Notes: generated by a model not told the origin, from the sequence alone. Positions 10,801 to 23,320 are shown, numbered from the stretch's first letter. The stretch: DNA of 64,000 nt from Lineus longissimus (GCF_910592395.1 NC_088313.1:12006937-12070936), one strand, 5' to 3'. Translations and numbers: made by a program.

Positions 10801-12590
10801 AAATTGTCACAAAAATACGTTTTCTGTCTTAAGGCATTTCTAAACCAGAAAAAAAGGTAAAAAAATAATAAGTTAGTCAGCTAATTTTTTTCTACCTATA
10901 ATGGTGTAAATTCGACCAAAATTTACCGCATTGAACTCGAGGTCAATCTTCGGGTAGTCCCTATTCATCACCCCGATTTAAATAGCACCATACACGCTTC
11001 TGGTACTGATATTTTATAAAACCCTTGGAACATCATTTCCACCAAAGCTCCCCGATTCAGAACTGCACAAATATGCCTAAAACTGCCTCAAGACAAACAT
11101 CTGACACAGGTTTGAAGACATGGGCCAGATATTTCAATACGAATAGGCGCACAAACACATAGGAAACTCTTTAAAGGTACCTTTAAAAAAACAGTTCCGC
11201 AAAAACACGTGTTGAAATATCTCTTCAGACATGACTCCGTTCGGTCAAATCAAACCCGGCACTCAGTCGTCGCGATTGAAAATGATACCTTTTTCGTAAA
11301 AATAAGGCACTTGGTACATTGCATTTTAAATGCTACATTGCCATCGCGATGTGTTCACTTGGAATTCAGGTTCACTGCGTGCCCTGATAATGAAGATCAA
11401 AACCTTTACAACTGACAAGCTTAGTAAAATATCGAGATTAACAGAGCTAATTTCCGTTCGCAAACTAACTTAACGAGAAAACAAATCAGTTACTATTATA
11501 AGTCTCCTTTGTGATTTGAAACGTAATGACGAATATTCTCGCGAGAGCGTGACCTAGGGAACGTGATCACACCAGCGTCTTGATATTTACTGAAGAGCAT
11601 TTTACAGCTGGTTGTCAAGGGAATGTTAGCTTCAACAGCCTAGCGACCGAACTATCGTCGATAGAACATTGTTTGCAACCGCCGTGCGCACACGTAAAGT
11701 GCATCTCTGTGCTATGTAGAACGGCAGTTTCTATTCACCGTGGATCACGACGGACGTAGCTTAATGATACGGTCATAGAACTGTAAAGTCTGACATTGTT
11801 TTATGAAATGCCGTACTCTGTTCTGAAAAAGTGCGCAACTTGTGAATATCGGTGACTCAATGCTCACAACCAACGGTGCATTATCTCACAAATACGGTGC
11901 CGGGTACTTTGCTGTACGATAGTGGTTCAGGGGTGATTAAACGTGCTAGGATTTTTAAAACAGAAAACAGATTTATGAATGGGAATTCGTACCGCTCATG
12001 AGGGCCCTAACAATTGACTGACCAACACCGGATCGGCATTTGGAGCGAAGTTGATTCTCTTGTCGGAGTTTGAATCGCTAGGGGAGTACATGGATCACTT
12101 TGGCACGAAGTCATGATATACAATCACCGGGAACAACACCGATATGAAAGATCGCTGACATCTTGAAAAAAGAGAATTAATTCTTCGCGAAAAGAAAAGT
12201 CACCGGAATTTCCCATTCGGATAGGTCTGCACTGCTTTTCTAAAGTGGATTATGTTCCTGCTCTGAACGGTATTTTCGTCTAAAGGTATGTTGGATATTT
12301 TTCTTTCCATTTTCTTGTTCATCTTCTTCGTTTTCTTCTTCTTCTTCTTCTGTACTTGTTCCGTGTGAGCGAACCTTGGATATTACCTCCCGAAAGTGAG
12401 TTTGAGCGACAATTTCGAAGAAAGACACAAGAAATGTCATAAAATGTTGACTGACACGCATACCAACTAGAATCCGCCTAACTCTGCCAACAATCGAGGC
12501 GGGGTTGTTCAAACCATGTTAGCTTTTACGGGGTCGTTAAGTACTAATGTGATTAACTGAAAGAGATATGCAGGAGATAAAGTTTTTGAG
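7900..12590. other. Long non-coding interval with small hairpins
   Basis: No exon or RNA gene is supported. A hairpin 'taaggtata...tatacctta' lies near 8487-8512, and another near 8185-8215 pairs 'ccactctct' with 'agagagtgg'. Open frames such as 8008-8382 (minus, 124 codons) and 11209-11415 have no recognisable motif. A T tract lies near 10361-10375 and a (TTC)n tract near 12333-12350, the latter creating the Glu-rich stretch of the minus-strand frame 12240-12512. Confidence 0.6.
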
Positions 12591-12632
12591 GATACTTAAC
12601 GTACGTAACCGTTGGAGATAACGTTTCGTTCG

Positions 12633-13790
12633 GGCTTATGATGAAAGAGGCCCGGACGTCCGATCACGCCCAATGCCCACGCCCGGCCCCACCACGCTGA
12701 GGTCTGCAGACTACCTTTACCATAAGGAAATAGTAACATATCAAACCACAAATAGGGATGTAATGAAATATTTTCACTTTCTAAAATCGGAAGGTTGCTC
12801 AAAATATACAATATTTTTTTAGTAATTAGTAAAACAAGAAGTTTGAGTGTTATTTTCACACGTTTCTTGAACATTTTGATGTTTGTGAACAATTTTTGAA
12901 TTTTTGTTGTTACGCGGCCTCTTCCCGCAACTCTTGGTGAATGTTATTTTCAAACCACGATTGAGGTCACCTGATTTGTAAACAAACGCAGGTGCGCAGT
13001 TCGAATCACGTGAGTGATTGCTGGACTTGGGTTTCCCGGTGTTTCGAAAAGAGTTTCTTAAAGGGCGACTATAGGTAGGAGCTGGGGGTCGAATTGGTGA
13101 TCTTTATTTTACTAATATGTACAGTTAGGGGATGGGGACTGTGTTGACCGTGTGTTTACATATACAAGCATCTGAGAATTACATGGAGGGGGGAGGATTT
13201 TGAGTATACTGTACATTTTTACGATTATTTGCATGAGGGGGGGGGCGTACTTTTAAAAAAGGTACGGCCCCTTAGTGATAAACATAGGATAACCAAGAAG
13301 CAAATGCGACCAGACACTGATGACAAGATGCGCCTACTAAAAAAAATTACCCTTGGCTAAGGTACGGTAAGGTACGGTATTTGTAGGGTAAATGAGGGTG
13401 TAATTTGGCCCAGGATCGAAGCGGGATGTCGCTCTACACCTTCTGATTGCATGCGTTCCTAGAAATTTCAAGCCCTTCTCAGTCATGAATACAAGAGGCA
13501 AAGATATTGCCGGTGTATCAGACCTGTCAAGGTGTCACATGCATGCGCCCTGTCGAATTCCCGCATGAAATTCCCCGGAAAATCCATATTTTTGTATTTG
13601 GTATTAAATGCCGAGTGTGGACCACGTGCGTTTATTTACATCACGTGACCAGCAACCGTTGATTGAATCTAACATTTGCAAAGGTATAATCTGCAGACTG
13701 GGCGTAAGTGGGCGTCGGGCGTGATCGGGCGTCCGGGCGACTTTCATCATAAGCCTGTCGTTTGTGCTTTCGACCAACTAACCCTGGTGA
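12633..13790. repeat. Imperfect inverted repeat pair, unnamed
   Basis: Sequence at 12633-12720 (containing 'gcttatgatgaaag', 'cccggacgtccgatcacgcc' and 'tctgcagact') recurs in reverse complement at about 13688-13762. A second block near 12965-13000 ('gtaaacaaacgcaggtgcg') is also found in reverse complement near 13620-13655. The two blocks keep their order, which suggests a decayed element with long, indel-rich inverted arms. The ends and TSD are unclear. The ORF 12596-12892 on the minus strand overlaps the left arm and is not supported as coding. Confidence 0.55.
13058..13095 (+). repeat. Left terminus of a TTAA-flanked MITE family
   Basis: TTAA at 13058-13061 is followed by 'agggcgactataggtagg', the same terminus seen at 47991 and, degenerated, at 53127. 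No matching right end could be found, so only a terminus is called. Confidence 0.5.
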
Positions 13791-13799
13791 TGAGAAAGT

Positions 13800-16085
13800 A
13801 GTTATGTTCCTAAGAATTTGAATTCAAAAATGTATCGATAGATTTTAATAGTGGTTTTTTGATAAATGCATATCGATGCCTTATAATAAATATTCCCGGA
13901 GGGAATTTTCTAATGGCTGCTCATGAACAAATTCACCTTGATAACCCAACCCAACATCAATACAACACATGTGAAACACAGACGATAGTAACCTTATTGT
14001 TCGATGGGTTTTATATCAAATAAACAATCATATAATCAAAACAATACAATTCCATATTACGTATTTGATATTACGTCAGTGTACTAACTGAGTCCTTCTA
14101 GTTTTGTATTGTATATGACGTCAGAGTACTAACTCAGGCTTGATAAGAGAACAGTGTGCAGCTGTGTGCTATCAGTTTTATACTCAATTAAACTTCTCGA
14201 GGGCTTCGCTTCGACACTTGTGCATAGTCTGAAATTTTAAAATACCTGGATTTAGAACGAACCGCACTTTACAGTGTAAATGCACTATGCGCAAACAAAG
14301 CCTCGTTTTGAATTCAGTGGTTATGGTTAGGCAACTGTAACCGCTTCAGTGGATTGATGCAAACTATGGAAGCTGTCAAAAAGCATTTAAATCCAAATTT
14401 TTCGTTGTTTAATTTGAGATATTCTAGAATATCATCGTCGGTATTGATCGATTGTCTCTCGAAAATCGCCCGAGTAGAGCTGAAATGTTGGACAAATCCT
14501 CGGATCTGCCTCGGTTTTGGTCTACATTTTGGCTCAACCCTCGTGGTTTTGGTGAAATTACCAATGCCTCCGGTCCAGTTTGGTATCAATTCCTTAAGCT
14601 AAGCAATGGGAAAATATTGAAGGTCAACATGCTTCATATTATGACAGTGAAATATTTTTGATTCACGTCAACGGTTACATTTTCCTCTTAAGGGCAGTTT
14701 CACTTTGTATTTAATACTAATATAAGTAATTGGTCAAGTCATTTAGCGTCAATAGGCAGGTAAAGCAAGGTATTAGGTGTTATCAATTATTGTGCTAAGT
14801 CATTTACGAGACGCTCGTAAGTTATCTTTCATACTTCTTGTCGGAAAAAGAGGAAGGATCACGACTCAATGTCACTTCACTCTCATAAGAATGACAAGCA
14901 TGGTCGAATTTCATTGTCTTCTTAAGACAGGACTAAACGGAACAATATAGGATGCGAAGTCTGTCCCCTAAATTTTCTCGCTGGTAGTTTTATATACTCC
15001 TTTTACATCATAACCTCAGGAAGAATAGAAGCGAGACACAAGGCAACATTTGACTGACATTGATTCCTCACACAAGCATTGATTTTTCTCAGCAAGTTAA
15101 TTCATAAATTGATCAAAGCGATTGCATTCATGATATAGCAATAACTGTGGCGATTATCAAGCAATTTAAGTTGGAATGACAATATAATGGTCTGTTATCA
15201 TCCGTGCCTAAGATAGCGTGCAAAAATACTTTAGCCATTGCCAGTGCCGACCTACCCAATAATCCTAAACTGGTCGCTAAAATTCATTTAATCGATAATT
15301 TGTTTTCGCATTCTGCATTGGTCATCTCAAATTAAAAATGATGGGTCATTTTTCCCTCTTTACTTTAGAGTACGAAGGATGATTGATGCGTTTTATTGGG
15401 GCCATTTTACCTACTCCCGAAGCGCCAAACCATAGCGGACAGTCTGCCTTTTTTATAACATTTTAAGTCACTTTATGGAACACGTTTAGCCAAGTGCTTG
15501 TTATCACATCTGCCTATTCTGGTGTACATGCTAAACAACACCGCACATGCAATAATAATCTTCTCAACTTAGGCAGATATGGTAGAAATAAGCACAAAGT
15601 GTACCCTAAATTAGACATAGGGCTACAAAACATTTCTTTATCTATTTATTCAGGGCAGCTACACCAATATCAACCTATCAATATATATGTTCAAGTTATC
15701 ATTTAGAAATATCTACGAGCAAATCCACGTCGAGTGCCATAGAACAGGAATTATTCGCTATTGAATCTGCCTGAGTTTTCAAATGTGTTATTGTCGTCTG
15801 CTAGCGCTGTGGTAACCATAAGTGGACAGTGTATTCCTGACACTGACCTAATCCCCACACTGAAACCGGCAGTTATGGAACGCGGATTGCCGCGGGAAAA
15901 AAATCATGAAGTTCATTTCAAAAAACTTGTTGGCCATTCGGTCACTACCTGGTCAACAGGTGAGTGTTCTAAGAGTAATTGCGACGATGGATCGCTGGAT
16001 GCCCCGTAAAACACGATTTCCCATCTACCTCGAGTTAATGGTGTGAGGCGAGTTGGCGAATTCTCGGACCACTTTCATATCGGCC
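13800..16085. other. Non-coding, nothing recognised
   Basis: Opposing ORFs at 14314-14602 occupy both strands of the same DNA without any motif. 15494-16009 has short frames only. No splice-site-bounded exon, RNA gene or repeat boundary could be supported. Confidence 0.55.
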
Positions 16086-16089
16086 TTGG

Positions 16090-16378
16090 GATATGTTAAA
16101 CGACGTTGGTCACATCGTCAGGCCAAAAGAGCGTAATGGGGAATCACTCTGCTCAGCAGAAATTCCAAATGTTCATTACGAACATTCCCCAGTGCTCGGC
16201 TTCGCCTTACTCGGGGTGGTGAATTTCATGCGTCAGCTCATAATCAGAAGTTCGCCAACTCGCCATTCGCCACTCACCACGTTTTGTCTTCAGCACCCGG
16301 GAATGTTCGTAATGAGCACTTTGATTTTCTACTTCATCGTTTTGGCCTGACGATGTGCCCAACGTAGTTTAACGTATC
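16090..16378. mobile_element. MITE with roughly 38-bp terminal inverted repeats
   Basis: The left end 'gatatgttaaacgacgttgg' continues into 'tcacatcgtcaggccaaaa'. The right end, reverse-complemented, reads 'gatacgttaaactacgttgg' and then 'gcacatcgtcaggccaaaa'. Inside, a second inverted block ('cattacgaacattccc') extends the homology, with an insertion in the left arm. No coding capacity. A TSD is not evident. Confidence 0.85.
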
Positions 16379-16431
16379 AAAAGAGCAATGAGTCAACATC
16401 AATTAGGGGGCGAAGTAAAAATGGATTACAG

Positions 16432-16773
16432 TTACCCCTCATGAGCATTTTTTGCAGATGAAAGCCCCCCCCCCCCCCCATCCCCCAAATGCCACAAAAT
16501 ACAATAAGAAGTAGTGAAAATGAAGGTTTTTTTTAATGAAATGGCCGTGTTCTGACCGGTGACGTTAACATCGGATTGATCAGGACACTTATAAGCCAAA
16601 ATTAGGCAACCGTTACATGTAGTAGTCCAATCCGAGTAAAAAATAGTGGGTGTATCCAAGCCGGTGCAGTCAAATTGCAGATCACTGACATTATTGTCTC
16701 GGCATCTTGTCTCTATACCGGTAAAGCTCTCACTGAAAATGTACCCTTTGGTACCCTCAGCGAATACATCCAT
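16432..16773 (-). CDS. Doubtful cysteine-rich exon, unrecognised
   Basis: A minus-strand frame of 113 codons contains 'ETRCRDNNVSDLQFDCTG', 'YSDWTTTCNGCLILAYKC' and 'VNVTGQNTA'. The Cys/Trp spacing and possible N-glycosylation sites give it the look of a secreted domain. I considered a vitelline membrane outer layer (VMO-I)-like repeat, where W..C..G and D.TA..N..C patterns recur, but the match is weak. An acceptor-like 'cattttcag' sits just above 16732, so an exon could begin there; no clear donor follows before the poly-Gly part, which comes from a C tract at 16465-16482. It may equally be a chance ORF. Confidence 0.25.
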   Translation of the reverse strand: MDVFAEGTKGYIFSESFTGIETRCRDNNVSDLQFDCTGLDTPTIFYSDWTTTCNGCLILAYKCPDQSDVNVTGQNTAISLKKTFIFTTSYCILWHLGDGGGGGLSSAKNAHEG

Positions 16774-17208
16774 GTTGTCGTATTCTCATGACAATTCAAG
16801 TGCACACAGTACCATAAATTACACACATTGGATTGATGCAAGCGATTTAAGTTAGCATGCAACATTAACATATGACTGACTGTTGGTGTCGCCAAGCGTA
16901 AATTAGAAACACTGTATAAGATCAAACCTCGATGAATATATTTAAGAGAACGGCGTACCCTTTTAATGAAAAAATCACCATCTCGCTAATCACCACTCGC
17001 CAATCGCCAGTTGCAAGACCAAGAAAAAAACATATCTAGGGACGAGTCAATCGGAATGGAGCACCATAGAAATCAAATCTGACCGATTATTATGGGTAGT
17101 TCACAGCAAGTTCTTGTCCTCCAATTTACGATATATGTTTTTGTTTGGATAAAATTATTATCAAGGTATGTAATGCCCGGGTGTTTTTGGCAGATTTTTT
17201 ATTTTCAA

Positions 17209-17228
17209 CGGATTTCCGCGGAAATCCG
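17209..17228. repeat. Perfect 20-bp palindrome
   Basis: cggatttccgcggaaatccg reads identically on both strands. It stands alone in otherwise unremarkable sequence. It could be a binding site for a dimeric factor or chance. Confidence 0.85.
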
Positions 17229-17904
17229 AATTTTACAACTGCCGCCCTAAGACTGGAAAACTCTTGGCGACGATTAAGTTTGATGTTATCACGTTCCATC
17301 ATATACCGTTCATTTCGTCAATTCGACGAGGCCTGAGATAACGTAGATTTTTAAAAAAAAGAACGTCTACCTCACGCAGGCCAAAAATAGTTAAGATGTT
17401 TTAAATCCTTTAGTAGTTTCCGATCCACCTAAAAATTTGTGGAACCAATATATTAAGCAGATTCATGTCATGGTGTACATGCCAATGATGTAGTCTGTGG
17501 CTGGAATAGACAATGTTTGTGATGTACCCTCCCGGGAAAAATATCATTATTGTTCTGATATTTATCCATGCACGGACGTCATCGCCAGTGGAGACAGGGA
17601 AGGGACTGATGGTGGAATCCACTCTCAGATGCCGTGGGCGATAAGCCAATAAGACTCCAATTATTTCGGTTGGCCATTGATGTAATTAGTTTGAGAATCC
17701 GGTCACTTTTCGGACGGCAAGGCTGTTAGGAATCTTGTTGTTATTTGAACCTTACTCTTTCGTGGATACGAGTAAGGTAATGCCAAGAAGGGTACATAGC
17801 AAATCAGAATATATTTATGTTTATGAAGCATTCTGCATCATTTCCTCAGTGCAAGACTCTATAAATGGCTGCTATATCGCAGCCTTAAAACATGAATCGT
17901 GTGC

Positions 17905-18276
17905 CGGTGTAGAACTTTGAAATGTCCAATGATAGAATGTCCGGGTGACAAAGGATGACCTCTTGTATGCCCTTAATTTCTGAGCTGTATCATTGACGAT
18001 CATGGCCTCTCTAGAACCATTCCATAATCCATTAGTATACAATCGGACCGTACACTTTTTTCAGGGGGACATTATCTACTTCTTCTACATCGGTGTAGAA
18101 GTTTAAAATGTCCTAGGATAGAACGCCCGGGAAACAAAGGATTCTATTATGCGCTTCAATCTCTGAGCTATCGACGGTCAGGGTCTCTATAGAACCATAT
18201 TGCAGAATACAATAGGGCCGGACTCTTTTTCCAGGGGGGCATTTGTTACTGTTACACCGGTATGCCAATAGTTTTG
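17905..18276. repeat. Diverged tandem duplication, unit about 186 bp
   Basis: Copy 1 (17905-18090) and copy 2 (18091-18276) align throughout: 'cggtgtagaactttgaaatg' against 'cggtgtagaagtttaaaatg', 'acaaaggat', 'tctgagct', 'ctctagaacca/ctatagaacca' and 'caggggg'. The start of a third unit may follow ('acaccggtatgcc'). Copies differ by many substitutions and short indels, so the duplication is old. Confidence 0.8.
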
Positions 18277-18279
18277 TAT

Positions 18280-20190
18280 CTTAAGCTGACGGGTCAAAAT
18301 ACATACTCTCCAGTGTAAGGCCGAGGCCAATCCCTCAGATATGCTCGTATCCCATCACTAGGATTCTCTATTGACTACCCATCATCCTCTGTGCACAATC
18401 GAAAGCGATGCGTTTTTCTGCAAGCACCTTTGAGTACAATTCGATTGAAAGGTTCAAGAAAATGCAGTATCAAATCAGTACATACAATTTTCAGCGGCAG
18501 ATGGCTCATGTTGTCGTATGTTAAGTCGCCTCTATTCTGACATCTGGTTCTTGTGAGCAGAAATTCCAGGATGCTTCCTTTGGCCAGTTCTTCGTTCTGG
18601 TCACTTTTAGCACCAGATGCAAAGGGGTAGCAATAAAAAAGAAAGAAAGTTGTATAAAATACCACACCTTCTTCGTAAGGTAAACGCGTGTCAAGCATTC
18701 TCAAGGACTTTCATCAAACCTTACAAACCCTCGTCACATAATCATACAGCAAAACAAACCTTTACTATGGCAACCGTAACACAATGCATCACCATGGCTA
18801 AATTATCCGACGCAGATTTAGCGCTATAGGACGCCCCTAGTCCTGTCGAGTAGCTCGTTAGTTAGATATATAGTTACAGAGCGGCACGCGCCCGGGGTGT
18901 CCTGTCTCATCATGTTGCAAACACACGATTATTTGAAATATCATCAAGACACAAGGCTGCAATTGGCCCTCAAGCAACACCTGCGTAACTAGCTAGCTTA
19001 TCTATCATCTTCAAAGGAAAACGGCGCCGCGTAAAACTATTTTCCCGAATAGTTTTTTTTAGATATAAGTTTGCGAACTGGGTATCATTGATTGCGCAAA
19101 TAAAGGTAGCATATCCTGAATACGAAGTCCTTCTTTGGACGTGGTGATCGTATTTATAAACTCTCAACTCGGCTGTATAAGACCAGATCATATATTTCTT
19201 GCCCGCCCATTAAATACATGTTCATGTTAATCATACATGTAGGATTACCAAAAATCACGATTCCAAGCAATGAGGTCTGACAAGAATTTTTATAGGCCTA
19301 ACACCCCTAACCTAGATGAATATCCCTATGAATAAACATCATAAATTTGGTCTTATAGAGCTGAGTTGAGAGTATAGTATTGATTATAATTAGGCCTATT
19401 ATTAGTTTAGTGGTTACCTAGTAATTAAACTCACAATTCATGACTGGTGCATGCTGGAGTATAGTTATGTGATTGCTTGTGGTTTCAAGTGCATCACAGT
19501 TGGGAGAATATTTGTCTAGGGAATGCTTCTCCGACTGAGAATTTTGACGGAATCGTTTGAAAGTGTTCGGTGATGGTTTTGTTTAAATATTTTAACATTA
19601 TTTTCAGGAAGCAATGCTAATTATAGCAAGTTACAGATGTAACAACATATGACGATGTCCTGTTGTTATACAGAGTGAGTTAAATAAACACATGTACATC
19701 ATTGAAACATTCTTCCTGTCAATATAGCTCCGTCGGCTCGTGACGCGCCTGTACAGTGATCCTGTTGTGAAGAAGATTAAGTGCATATCTTGGGCGTGGA
19801 AGTTAAGTAAGCAGGAAGAAAATATCACTGCTCGCCGCCACAAGTAGCGGGCGTCATCACATAAATGCTAATGGCAAGAAAGAATTTTGACCCGAGTTCT
19901 AAAACGTGGCCGATTATGAATTTCAGGTTGGCTTTCATTCCATTCCTGGTGAACTATTTATTACATGCAGTTTAAATAGTTTTCAATGATCCTATTTGGA
20001 GAGAACACGGTCCTACGCAGGCATTTTTTGCATGAAAAATAACGTACATATCTCATGATGTGTTTCTTTTACAATATTTTCTTACAAAATCACGCAACGA
20101 CACGGATTAAAACATGTACTATATGAGGTAACATATGAATCAAGGCAGGGTTATTTCCTACGTAAGGAAACGTGTGGGTTTGCATCTTTA
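18280..20190. other. Non-coding, nothing recognised
   Basis: Short frames (for example 18375-18704 on the minus strand, 109 codons) have no motif. TAGGCCTA-type motifs occur near 19290 and 19394. No repeat boundary could be fixed. Confidence 0.5.
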
Positions 20191-20199
20191 TAATATCTG

Positions 20200-20385
20200 A
20201 TTATTCAGGAAAATTCGCATGTCTTTAAACGTATAGTATCTAAGCGTACCTTGGTCACACAAAAAGTGTCCAAAATTTGTAGACATCTCAAAAAGGGGCC
20301 ATACATGTAAATCTAGCACGTGACAATAAATTGTATTTTTTTTAGGGTAAAGATGTTTGTAGGACACCAAAAATCACTATTATTA
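20200..20385 (+). repeat. Dispersed repeat family A, copy 1
   Basis: Shares ordered blocks with 26790-26985 in the same orientation: 'attcag', 'tgtctttaaa', 'aaaagtgtcc(c/a)aaatttgt', 'catgtaaat' and 'gtaggac(g/a)cc'. The copies are diverged and the ends are not defined. The class is unknown. Confidence 0.55.
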
Positions 20386-20699
20386 TCATTCATTTATCAT
20401 TTTCATCAAAACATTATCGCTAATATTTGTTCGCTTTGGCACGTAAAAATGTCTAATATATAATTGGTTGCCATTATACTGTTACGTCTTCAATATAACT
20501 TGGCGCTTAGCTTTTGCAGATGAGTCGCGTGTTAATGAATTAATTTGGGGAATGGCTAGTATTTTCTGTATTTTCCTATTGGCGACTAAAGTACATGCAG
20601 TGATAAACCAAGCAGCCTGGAATACTGTCAATAGATTTCGTAAAATACGCTGTTTTTATTGACTATAGCCCTCTCTGAGTACCAGACATCGTTATCTAC

Positions 20700-20900
20700 G
20701 GACAGCTTGCGTATGATGACGTCATTTGAAATGGAATCAATTAGATGTTAGCAATACTATCGGGTCGCAATTACCTATCATTTTCACTGATAATCACTTA
20801 TTTAACAATTACATGTACCATATAAAAGGAGTCTTAGTAAGCACTGCGTGGTGATCAAATTATGGATAGCGAATGACTGCTCCCCTCATAACAAAAATTT
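20700..20900 (+). repeat. Dispersed repeat family B, copy 1 (partial)
   Basis: Contains 'gatgacgtcatttga' and later 'gcactgcgtggtgatcaaat', in the same order as related blocks near 31590-31790 and, for the second block, 52160-52180. Only scattered blocks are shared, so confidence is modest. Confidence 0.4.
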
Positions 20901-21107
20901 GGATAGAAGTAAGAATTTCGACACGGACATTTTGGACGAACAACAGATTTATAGTAAAAGTAAATCGAAGAATCGAAGAAGAAGTAGCGTAGAGTTTCTG
21001 AGGCAGATCATCAAGGTAAATCTTGATAACATCAAACCCCACGAAATATCTTTCAGGAGGGTCGATAGGCGAGGACAGATAAACGTAATGCTCCATGATG
21101 TCGGTGT

Positions 21108-21555
21108 AAAGCCCGTAACACATTAGCCGCCAACTTCGGCGTTCACAGGCGTTTTTTGCCGCAAGAGTCCTGAACGCCTAAAAAATCCCTAGTCTGCTAC
21201 GAACGGCGTCGGCGAACGCGACTTGACGCCACTTGCCGCAAATAAACGCCAAATATCTAACATGTTTGATTTTTGACGCTTGTCGCCGCGTTTGAACGTA
21301 AGAAGAAGCCAGGTGTGCTACGGATGGCCGCCTGAATTGGCGTCGGCGGCGAGGCTATGGCCAATCAGTATGCGTCTTGATGTCACATGATTTCAAAATG
21401 GCAGCCTAAAGTGGCGGAAAATACGCTACTGGACGCCGATTCTGGGCAGGTGTGCTCTGACCGGGATCCACTGGCCGCCAACTTCGGCGTCGAGAGGCGT
21501 CAGCTGAACGCTTCTTGTCGCCAAAGTTGGCGGCTAGTGTGCTGCAGGCTAAATG
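21108..21555. mobile_element. G+C-rich TIR element, GGCGTC-rich
   Basis: The left end 'agcccgtaacacattagccg' continues 'ccaacttcggcg'. The right end, reverse-complemented, reads 'gcctgcagcacactagccg' and then 'ccaactttggcg'. The interior is full of GGCGTC/GACGCC words, and a second inverted piece lies near 21473 ('ggccgccaacttcggcgtc'). A TAA trinucleotide lies at or near both edges, compatible with a PIF/Harbinger-type 3-bp TSD. The + frame 21387-21731 crosses the right edge and is not supported. Confidence 0.6.
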
Positions 21556-22973
21556 AAGAAGTCAATGCAGAGTTAAAAATTAAAATACGATATCAAACCT
21601 TTATGCCCCGGTCCCGTACCTATTATAACGAACCGTTTACCAATATCACTTTGTGTGGTATCGGGAACGCTAACTCCAATAAGAAGCTGAGTCTTCCCAT
21701 TGGTGAACGTCTCTTGATCCGCATCCCTTAAGCAGCTTATGTAAGGATAAGTCAACAAGCGGCAATGGGTTTAACTGACACTTATGAGTGCTCTGTAAGA
21801 CAATGGCGATAGGCGATACTTTATTGGAAGAAAGGAAATAAGAGGCAAAGATTTTGCAGAGAAAAATAGCAACCTGCCTGTGTCTGCGTTATTTAGTGCA
21901 ATACTTACTGTAAACCACAACATTTTTGCACCATTATATTTTTTGGCGATTCACGAAAATTATCTGAAAAATAAATTCTCGATTTAGTCTTGGCGGATTA
22001 CGATTTTTTTTTGTTTTTCATATGGAAAAATAGTTTTGCAATTGTTTTATGTTCGCGAATCGAGATCATTCACGAAGCCCGCGAAAATATAACTATAGGC
22101 GAAAAGATGTCGTCAACAAGTGGAGGGCTTAGAGACAAAGTGGGCTACCCAAAAAAATCCAAATTTGAGGTTTGCTCCTTTGCAACAAATGATGACGCCC
22201 TGTATACGCCCCGTCAAATCAGATCTGCACTCTGAGTCATCATTTATATACACCCCATGGAAAATGTTCTATGAAGTCTCATGAAATCGTCCTGTACTGC
22301 AAGAAACGATTGTGTCTTGTAATTTGAGTGCTTGTTTTCGTATCTAGGGAAGATTTGGAATGCATTCATCCCTTATTCAGCCTATTTGGTGTAATAATTT
22401 GCTAAATTGGGGTCATTCAAATGGTCGTGGATTGTGCCGATTCAAAAGTAAACAAAGGAGTCTTATCGATCTTTGAATGCTATTACTGAATCAAATGTTA
22501 TGTGTAATATGTCGATCTGTTGGTTAATGTTCGGAAATCCGAAGGGAGGCATTAATGTTTCGTGGTCAGGCGATTTCTTGACGTAGAAAGGGATTCTCTG
22601 GTGATATATTGAAAAATCATCGTTGGGTGAATATACAATCTGGCATCGGCAGCTCGTCAGAATGGGAATATTTTTGCCCGTCAGTTTGGAGGTCCGAAAA
22701 GCCGGAGTGGTATCGGTCTTTATACAGCTAGTATACTTGATGATAGGGAAGTCTGGCCCAAATTTTTATCTAAAACAACATAAATGTATGTCAACCCGCC
22801 TCCGGTTCTCAGCCCTTCAAACGTGTCTTTTGGTGATAGTAAATATAGTTTATTGCGGGAGGAGAATGAGAAGAAAATGATGTCCTTTGTAGAACAAAGA
22901 AGGAATTTAATTGCTGTCAACTGCAAGACTAAACACGTTAATGGTGAAACAGGTAGAACAAGTATTCGGGAGA

Positions 22974-23320
22974 CCAGGCATGGTGGTTAGAGCACCGGGC
23001 TCATAATCAGGAGGTCGTGTGTTCGATTATCGGAAGGATCACAGCTGTTTCGTCTTTGTGTCCTTGAGCAAGGCATCCCTACTTGCTTCCCTCAACCCAG
23101 GAGTAAACAGGTACCTAGCTGGCAGAAATGGCAAACTATGAATGTTGGTCCTAAGCGCTGTATAGCTGCAGCTCGGTCCTGTAATACTCCCAGAGAGTGA
23201 TTTAATCATGAATGTACTGGCCAAAAGCAAGGGGAATAATGTAACGCGCTTTGAGCAACTGAAACCAGTTGGATTTAACCTTATAGAAATCTCATGGTTA
23301 TTATTATTACTATTATCATT
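22974..23320 (+). mobile_element. tRNA-derived SINE
   Basis: The head resembles an elongator-Met-like tRNA. An A box 'tggttagagcacc' lies at 22984-22996, a CAT anticodon-like triplet in 'gctcataatc', and a B box 'gttcgattat' at 23021-23030. These are internal RNA polymerase III promoter elements. The unrelated body contains 'ccttgagcaaggcatccct' and 'gcgctttgagcaa', words commonly seen in marine-invertebrate SINEs. The 3' end is an ATT-rich microsatellite 'ttattattattactattatc'. No flanking duplication was read with confidence. The minus-strand ORF 23039-23230 is a shadow. Confidence 0.85.

Noticed and set aside
14314-14661. Opposed ORFs on both strands
   Set aside because: They overlap each other, carry no motifs, and have no splice or polyadenylation context.
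22984-23030. Functional tRNA gene
   Set aside because: A and B boxes are present, but the acceptor stem does not pair and the sequence runs into a SINE body.
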